From Deltaproteobacteria bacterium (GTDB taxonomy: Bacteria; Desulfobacterota; DSM-4660; Desulfatiglandales; HGW-15), in contig JAFGDF010000237.1 of NCBI GenBank assembly GCA_016932235.1, positions 1 through 9,850 of the forward strand: 9,850 nucleotides of DNA. The letters run 5' to 3'. Below, piece by piece: positions 5,481 to 9,850 of the stretch. The notes below the pieces were generated by a model, which saw only the letters and a program-made list of their open reading frames with translations, was not told the origin of the DNA and did not search any database. Position numbers and translations under genes: made by a program. Each line of letters starts with the position of its first letter. Within the stretch, counting starts at the first letter, position 1.

Positions 5481-5512
5481 GATGGTTTACCTGCCTGACT
5501 GATTAAACCATC
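5481..5512 (+). repeat. Leader hairpin upstream of the giant gene
   Basis: GATGGTTTA (5481-5489) and TAAACCATC (5504-5512) form a perfect 9-bp stem around 14 bases. With a one-base bulge at 5480, TTTG/CAAG pairs extend it. It ends 8 bases before the GGAGG of the giant gene and has no T run. It may be an operator or an mRNA structure affecting translation or stability. Confidence 0.5.
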
Positions 5513-5531
5513 CAAGCCAAGGAGGCCAGCC

Positions 5532-8500
5532 ATGAGTCTCGCAAGACAGATAAAAAGAATGAGAAAGAAGCTTGAGTGGATCAGCGCCAGGAAAAGACAC
5601 CGCAAGGCAATGCTTGAAGCACTCGAGCCTCGCCTGCTCCTATCCGCGGACCTGTCGTTTACCATGAGCGGATCGGCGAATGATATCAAGATATTGCTGG
5701 ATAATGCCGACGGCACGGACAGGCTCCTGCTCGTTGACAATACAGACGATTTCATACTGCATACTCAGCTCCTTTCCGAAACCAGCAATGTGGAAATCTT
5801 TGGTTCCGAGTTTGACGATGATCTCACCATTGATATGGGTTCCAGTCGTTTACTGGAAGACCTTTCCATCCTGTTTACCGACGCCTCAGGTGCAGACAGC
5901 GACCTTCTGAAGATCCTGGGTGGTGACAGGACCTGGGATATCATCGGTACCGACACGGGCAGTTCAGGCTTGATCGATTTCACCGGCATAGAAAACCTGG
6001 CCGGCGGCCCGGACAACCAGGATACCTTTGTGTTCCATGAAGGGGGCAGCCTGAGTGGAGCGCTTGAGGGCGGTTTCGCGGGATTTGACAGCCTTGTCAT
6101 GGAGGGCGGAAACTATGACATGATTGAATTTACGCCTGCCAGCCCCGATTCCGGAACGGTCAATCTTGACGGCAATATCATAACCTATACCGGCCTTGAA
6201 CCTGTCTTGACCAATGCGGGTACTTCCACCGATGTCGTCTTCAACATGACAGGCGGTGATGACAGTGCCTCCCTAAGCTCTCCGACGGCAGGCACTTTAC
6301 AGATCAGCGGCGCTTCTTTTGAGACAACGACATTTAGTATTCCCACCGGTTCCGTTACTATAAATGGACAGGATGGCAATGATAGCGTCACTGTGACGAG
6401 CAGTCTCGACATGCCCACCACCGACCTGATGATCAACGCGGAAAGTATCAAGATCAATTCAGGCATGACCGTTATGGCCGGTGACATAACTTTTAACGCA
6501 TCGGCAACCGACGCCGGTCTTTTGAGTGGCTGGGTAAATACCCTTTATGAGCTTTCTTTTGCAGACGATGTCGTGCTGGCCGATGCCGACGCAAGAATTG
6601 ATCTGACAGGGGCTACCCTCAATGGTAACAACATTACCCTCAATGCCACATCCAACCTTGATATTGATACTGATGGATTTCCCATAAGCAGTGTATCACT
6701 AGCGGTGATCTACGCCGAGTCGGATGCAGATGTCATTCTCCATAATACTAATGTCACAGCAGACGGTAACCTCGCGATCTCCGCCACCTCCAAGGTGACA
6801 GCAAGAGCTGTCCTTGCAGCCCATTCATCGAGCACAGACAGTTCCTTCGATGCTGCAGTTGCAATTTCATACATTGACAGTTCCGCAAGCGTTTACGTTT
6901 CCGGGACAAGCAATCTGACAGTCAGCGAAGCGGTAACGTTTTCGGCCGAGAACACTGTGACCTCTGTTTCTCTGGCTGACGGATCGACGACCGGCACTGC
7001 GGGTGCAGCCCTGGCCATGAACATTGTCAAAGGCACCACCAAGGCCTATATTGCCGGCACGGCATCTATCGACGACAGCGCCGATGCGGATGAGGCGGAA
7101 TCCATTGCCATCACGGCCACCTCCGTGACGACAGCCGCTACCACGGCAAAATCAGCACCCGGCGGGGCGACAAGCGGGTCAGCGACAGATAGAGATTCTC
7201 AGAAACAATTGACCCGCGCGAATGCAAGTACTGGTGAACATAATGTCAACGTTGCGGCTGCAGTGGCCATTACTGATATTGTGAGCAATACCCAGGCCTA
7301 TATCAAATCCGGCGGCGTAATTGTATCTGATAACGATATCGACATCACCGCTTCCTCTGCCAACAGGGGCAGAGCTACAGCTGACGGCATATCAACGAAC
7401 AGCTCCACGGGTATCGGCGTGGGGGTCGCACTCAACTTCGCAGATGTGGATACTAAAGTATACATCGGAGGCGCGGCCGATCTTACGGCAAGTACGATTA
7501 CCGGCGAAGCGACTATAGACGGAAGGGAATGGGGGTTTAATCCAACGGCCCCGGACAGCGCCGTTAATCTCATTGATAACAGCATCGACCTGGGCGTGGC
7601 ACATGGGTTCAAGACCGGCGATGCAGTGATTTACAGCAAGGGCGGCGAAACCGAGAACGCCATCGGAAACCTGACCGATGGCGAGACCTACTACATTATC
7701 GTGGATGAAACCACGCCCAATCTGGTGAAGCTTGCGACCTCAGCGGAAAACGCTGAGAAGGGCACTGCTATCGACCTGACAGCCGGGGCTACGGGAGATG
7801 CTCACAAACTTTCCGAAAAGAGCAGCACCTTTGTTGCCGAGGCGACATCAGGTGCCGGTGCCTCCAGCGTTGGTGTTGCCGGATCCCTGGCTTTGAACGT
7901 GGTGACAACCGATGCTGATGCTTACATTGAATCAGGGGCAATCGTGAATGTCAACGGGGCTTCTCTCGATCTAAGCGCATCTTCAAAGACACAGATCACA
8001 GGCAAGGCCATGCCAAAGGAAGGGGCGTCGGGTGAGAGCGTAGGCATCGGAGCCTCAGTCGCTCTGAACATCGGGGACAACAATACGAGGGCTGAAATCC
8101 GGGATCTGGCAACCGTGATAGGAGCGGATGATATCAACCTGTCCGCCGAAGGCAGCCACAAGATGACCACACAGGCCAAGGGCGGGGCGGAAGGAGGTAT
8201 TGCGATCACGCCAGTTGTTGCCATCTCACTTGCGAATAACGACACCATCGCACAACTTGGAACTGCCCCAGACTTGGACTTTGACGGGGTCTCTGATACT
8301 CTGGTTCTGACAGGTGAACTGGATGTGACTGCCGACCACAGCAGCACGGTATCAACAAAGGCTGCTGGAGACGCCACGTCAACCGGTTCGGCGGCCGTGG
8401 GCGCCTCCCTCGCCCTGAGCATGGTGGTCGACCAGGCGCTTGCCACAACTGCCCGGTCAATCTCCGCTGAAGGAAATATCAATTTCCAGGCGGATTCCTC

Positions 8501-9850
8501 CGGCTCGAGCAAGTCGGACGCAAAGGCCAGCGCCAAGGGGGGGAAGAAGAAAACAGACAGACAAACAGCTTCAAGCACTCCGGGTTCAAAAGAACCCGAA
8601 AACGTCGACCAGGAGACCGGAAACCAGAGGACTTTTGCCGATAACACCGCCACGAGCAAGGGGGCATCGACGAGCGGCAGCACAAGCACGCCGTCATCCA
8701 GTTCCTCTGACGGTCCGGTCACGGTGGCTGCGGCTATAAGTGTTAACATGGCCGAATCCACGTCCAGAGCCTTGATCCCTGATTCTGTGACTATTAATGC
8801 AGGTGGGGCCCTTACCCTGAGCACAACCAACAATACCGATGCCATTGCACTGGCGGACGGCAGCGCCACAAAAGGAGACATCGGTATTGGAGCGGCAGTG
8901 GCTGTCAATTCCGCAGATGTGGTGAACGAAGCATATATCGGGGGGGCTACGGTTAATGCTGAAGGGGTCAGCGTACAGGTCACGGAAGACGATCAGGAGT
9001 GGACATTCAGTCCGGCCACTGCCGTAGATGACTATAGACGGGACTGGTCTTTCGATCCGTCCAGCGCGGTCAGCGCAAGCAATGAAACCATCACGATTGG
9101 CGGCAGTCACGGGCTAAATACGGGAGACGTGGTTGAGTACAAGAAGGGCGCGGAGGGTAATAAAGGCATCGGAGGATTGACTGACGGTGGCATTTACTAC
9201 GTTATCCTTGAAGGGACAGACAAGGTAAAGCTAGCAAAATCGGCTGCCGATGCACAGATGGGAACAGCTATCGATCTAAACCTGACGGATACATCGGGTA
9301 GCGGACACAAATTGGTCCACTTTCACGATACTATAAATATCGGTGCGGACCACGGCCTTAAGACAGGTGACCTTATTGTTTACGACAGCAGCGGAGGAAA
9401 CAGCATCGGCGGGTTGAAGAACGGTGAGGTTTACTATGTCATTGCTGACGAAAGCACACCGGACAAGGTGAAACTGGCCGCATCCGTGACAGACGCAGCG
9501 GCAGGGAAGGCCATTGACCTCGACAAGTCAGAGGCCACGGGGACCGGACACGAGCTAATCAAGAGAAGCACCTTTATGGCAGCGGCAACAGCGGGTGCAG
9601 GCGCCAAGGATGTGAGTGTAGCCGGGGCGCTGGGCCTGAATATCGTTAATAAGCGTGGCGAGGCACTGATCAAATCCGGCGCTACGGTGAGTGCAGACGG
9701 GACGGATGCGGACGGAACCGGTAGTGATGTTACGGTGACAGCCGAGAACAGATCTATCAATGCAGCCGCTGCAAATTCCAAGGTTCCGGGCAAGGCGGAC
9801 GTGGGCGTGGGCGCATCGGTGGCTTTGAACATATTTGATGACACCATCAC
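5532..9850 (+). CDS. Giant LEPR-XLL surface/secreted repeat protein (5' part, open at window end)
   Basis: The frame starts at ATG 5532 with GGAGG six bases upstream and continues without a stop to the window end: 1439 complete codons, truncated only by the window. The N-terminus is very basic (RQIKRMRKK, RKRHRK) and carries LEALEPRLLLSAD (28-40), the signature of the LEPR-XLL domain found at the front of very large surface proteins; no classical signal peptide is seen. Residues about 45-220 form a non-repeat region with GIENLAGGPDNQDTFVF and YTGLEP. Asp/Gly patches such as INGQDGNDSVTV recall calcium-binding RTX-type sequence. From about 385 on come short beta-rich repeats of the type VALN-x(7)-A-x-I-x-x-GA-x-V, with their Asn at 497, 635, 789, 846, 1072, 1126, 1370 and 1432. 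Low-complexity linkers and three approximately 80-residue modules are interspersed. I saw no cysteine codon. A large adhesin or biofilm protein exported by a type I-like route is likely; its secretion signal must lie beyond the window. Confidence 0.92.
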   Translation, partial: MSLARQIKRMRKKLEWISARKRHRKAMLEALEPRLLLSADLSFTMSGSANDIKILLDNADGTDRLLLVDNTDDFILHTQLLSETSNVEIFGSEFDDDLTIDMGSSRLLEDLSILFTDASGADSDLLKILGGDRTWDIIGTDTGSSGLIDFTGIENLAGGPDNQDTFVFHEGGSLSGALEGGFAGFDSLVMEGGNYDMIEFTPASPDSGTVNLDGNIITYTGLEPVLTNAGTSTDVVFNMTGGDDSASLSSPTAGTLQISGASFETTTFSIPTGSVTINGQDGNDSVTVTSSLDMPTTDLMINAESIKINSGMTVMAGDITFNASATDAGLLSGWVNTLYELSFADDVVLADADARIDLTGATLNGNNITLNATSNLDIDTDGFPISSVSLAVIYAESDADVILHNTNVTADGNLAISATSKVTARAVLAAHSSSTDSSFDAAVAISYIDSSASVYVSGTSNLTVSEAVTFSAENTVTSVSLADGSTTGTAGAALAMNIVKGTTKAYIAGTASIDDSADADEAESIAITATSVTTAATTAKSAPGGATSGSATDRDSQKQLTRANASTGEHNVNVAAAVAITDIVSNTQAYIKSGGVIVSDNDIDITASSANRGRATADGISTNSSTGIGVGVALNFADVDTKVYIGGAADLTASTITGEATIDGREWGFNPTAPDSAVNLIDNSIDLGVAHGFKTGDAVIYSKGGETENAIGNLTDGETYYIIVDETTPNLVKLATSAENAEKGTAIDLTAGATGDAHKLSEKSSTFVAEATSGAGASSVGVAGSLALNVVTTDADAYIESGAIVNVNGASLDLSASSKTQITGKAMPKEGASGESVGIGASVALNIGDNNTRAEIRDLATVIGADDINLSAEGSHKMTTQAKGGAEGGIAITPVVAISLANNDTIAQLGTAPDLDFDGVSDTLVLTGELDVTADHSSTVSTKAAGDATSTGSAAVGASLALSMVVDQALATTARSISAEGNINFQADSSGSSKSDAKASAKGGKKKTDRQTASSTPGSKEPENVDQETGNQRTFADNTATSKGASTSGSTSTPSSSSSDGPVTVAAAISVNMAESTSRALIPDSVTINAGGALTLSTTNNTDAIALADGSATKGDIGIGAAVAVNSADVVNEAYIGGATVNAEGVSVQVTEDDQEWTFSPATAVDDYRRDWSFDPSSAVSASNETITIGGSHGLNTGDVVEYKKGAEGNKGIGGLTDGGIYYVILEGTDKVKLAKSAADAQMGTAIDLNLTDTSGSGHKLVHFHDTINIGADHGLKTGDLIVYDSSGGNSIGGLKNGEVYYVIADESTPDKVKLAASVTDAAAGKAIDLDKSEATGTGHELIKRSTFMAAATAGAGAKDVSVAGALGLNIVNKRGEALIKSGATVSADGTDADGTGSDVTVTAENRSINAAAANSKVPGKADVGVGASVALNIFDDTI
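7530..7811 (+). repeat. HGxxTGD module, copy 1 (residues 667-760)
   Basis: It begins with the motif W667-G-F-N-P and includes HGFKTGDAVIY (691-701), YYIIVD, LVKLATSAENA, GTAIDL and final HKL. The composition suggests a compact beta domain. Similar modules occur in other giant bacterial adhesins as far as I recall. Confidence 0.75.
8493..8714 (+). repeat. Low-complexity Ser/Lys/Thr linker in the giant protein (residues 988-1061)
   Basis: The segment is rich in Ser, Lys, Thr and Gly (SGSSKSDAKASAKGGKKKTD, then several Ser/Thr runs). It contrasts with the acidic, Lys-poor surroundings. A shorter equivalent linker lies at residues about 537-572. Both directly precede the VxVAAA motif, so they mark supra-repeat boundaries. 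Confidence 0.65.
9045..9314 (+). repeat. HGxxTGD module, copy 2 (residues 1172-1261)
   Basis: It begins with W1172-S-F-D-P, then ITIGGSHGLNTGDVVEY, GIGGLTDGGIYYVI, KVKLAKSAADA, GTAIDL and GHKL. It is preceded by a second WxFxP motif at W1157, a local duplication of the module's first part. Copy 3 follows after only four residues. Confidence 0.75.
9327..9557 (+). repeat. HGxxTGD module, copy 3 (residues 1266-1342)
   Basis: It runs INIGADHGLKTGDLIVY, SIGGLKNGEVYYVIADE, KVKLAASVTDA, KAIDL and GTGHEL. It lacks the leading WxFxP motif. It is followed by STFMAAATAGAGA, matching STFVAEATSGAGA after copy 1, so copies 2 and 3 are a tandem expansion inside one supra-repeat unit. Confidence 0.75.

Larger units (their letters stand above)
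7140..9850 (+). repeat. Supra-repeat of about 490 residues (about 1.47 kb) in the giant gene
   Basis: Landmarks recur in the same order. The sequence is: a polar linker, VxVAAA, GIGxxxALN/AVN, YIGGA, the WxFxP motif, the HGxxTGD module, STFxAxATxGAGA, and VGxGASVALN. Residue pairs VAAA 574/1065, N635/N1126 and W667/W1157 are offset by 490-491. Beyond that the offset grows to about 581-586 (N789/N1370, N846/N1432) because the second unit has an extra module. The last unit runs past the window. Confidence 0.75.

Noticed and set aside
7922..8983. 353-residue minus-strand ORF
   Set aside because: It lies fully antisense to the giant gene and its Ala/Ser/Val/Pro-rich composition is what the opposite strand of such repeats gives; no family features or ribosome binding site.
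9434..9850. 138-residue minus-strand ORF at the window end
   Set aside because: Same antisense artefact of the giant gene, with the same low-complexity composition.

Overview
The window looks like the chromosome of an anaerobic, Gram-negative bacterium with a moderate GC content. A sulfate-reducer or syntroph relative in the Desulfobacterota is my best guess, based on a small rubredoxin, a PAS-sigma54 activator with a cysteine cluster, a DUF2400 protein, a ferritin-like/VIT iron protein and a giant LEPR-XLL surface protein. This placement is inference; there is no rRNA or other phylogenetic marker here. No tRNA, rRNA, CRISPR array or insertion sequence was found.

Left part (1-2540). On the minus strand lie a sigma54-dependent activator (718-2097), a 67-residue cysteine-containing protein (324-527) and a rubredoxin too short for routine ORF calling (138-299). 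The activator gene is bracketed by two inverted copies of a 28-bp operator-like element (703-730 and 2205-2232, 23 of 28 bases identical). On the outer side of each copy sits an IHF-like site 47 bp away and a -24/-12-like element about 100 bp away. The left set points at the 67-aa/rubredoxin operon; the right set points at the plus-strand genes. The activator therefore probably drives transcription away from itself in both directions, and the matching geometry is the most interesting finding in the window.

Middle part (2538-4193). A DUF2400 (TIGR02757) gene is followed 31 bp later by a gene for a ferritin-like domain fused to a VIT/CCC1 membrane domain. The latter is interrupted by a single frameshift near 4017-4022, which puts its last transmembrane region in another frame. 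Rubredoxin on one arm and an iron-handling protein on the other suggest a redox/iron-stress regulon.

Right part (4194-9850). After about 450 bp with little coding signal there is a Crp/Fnr-family regulator (4651-5337). It is preceded by a four-codon leader ORF that overlaps its start codon. Then comes a giant open reading frame starting at 5532 that stays open to the end of the window (1439 codons, no cysteine codon seen). It begins with a LEPR-XLL motif and continues as repetitive, Ala/Ser/Thr/Asp/Gly-rich sequence. This is organised as a supra-repeat of about 490 residues (about 1.47 kb), each copy containing one or two copies of an approximately 80-residue 'HGxxTGD ... YYVI ... VKLA ... 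AIDL ... GHxL' module. It is most likely a secreted or surface adhesin, with its C-terminal secretion signal beyond the window.
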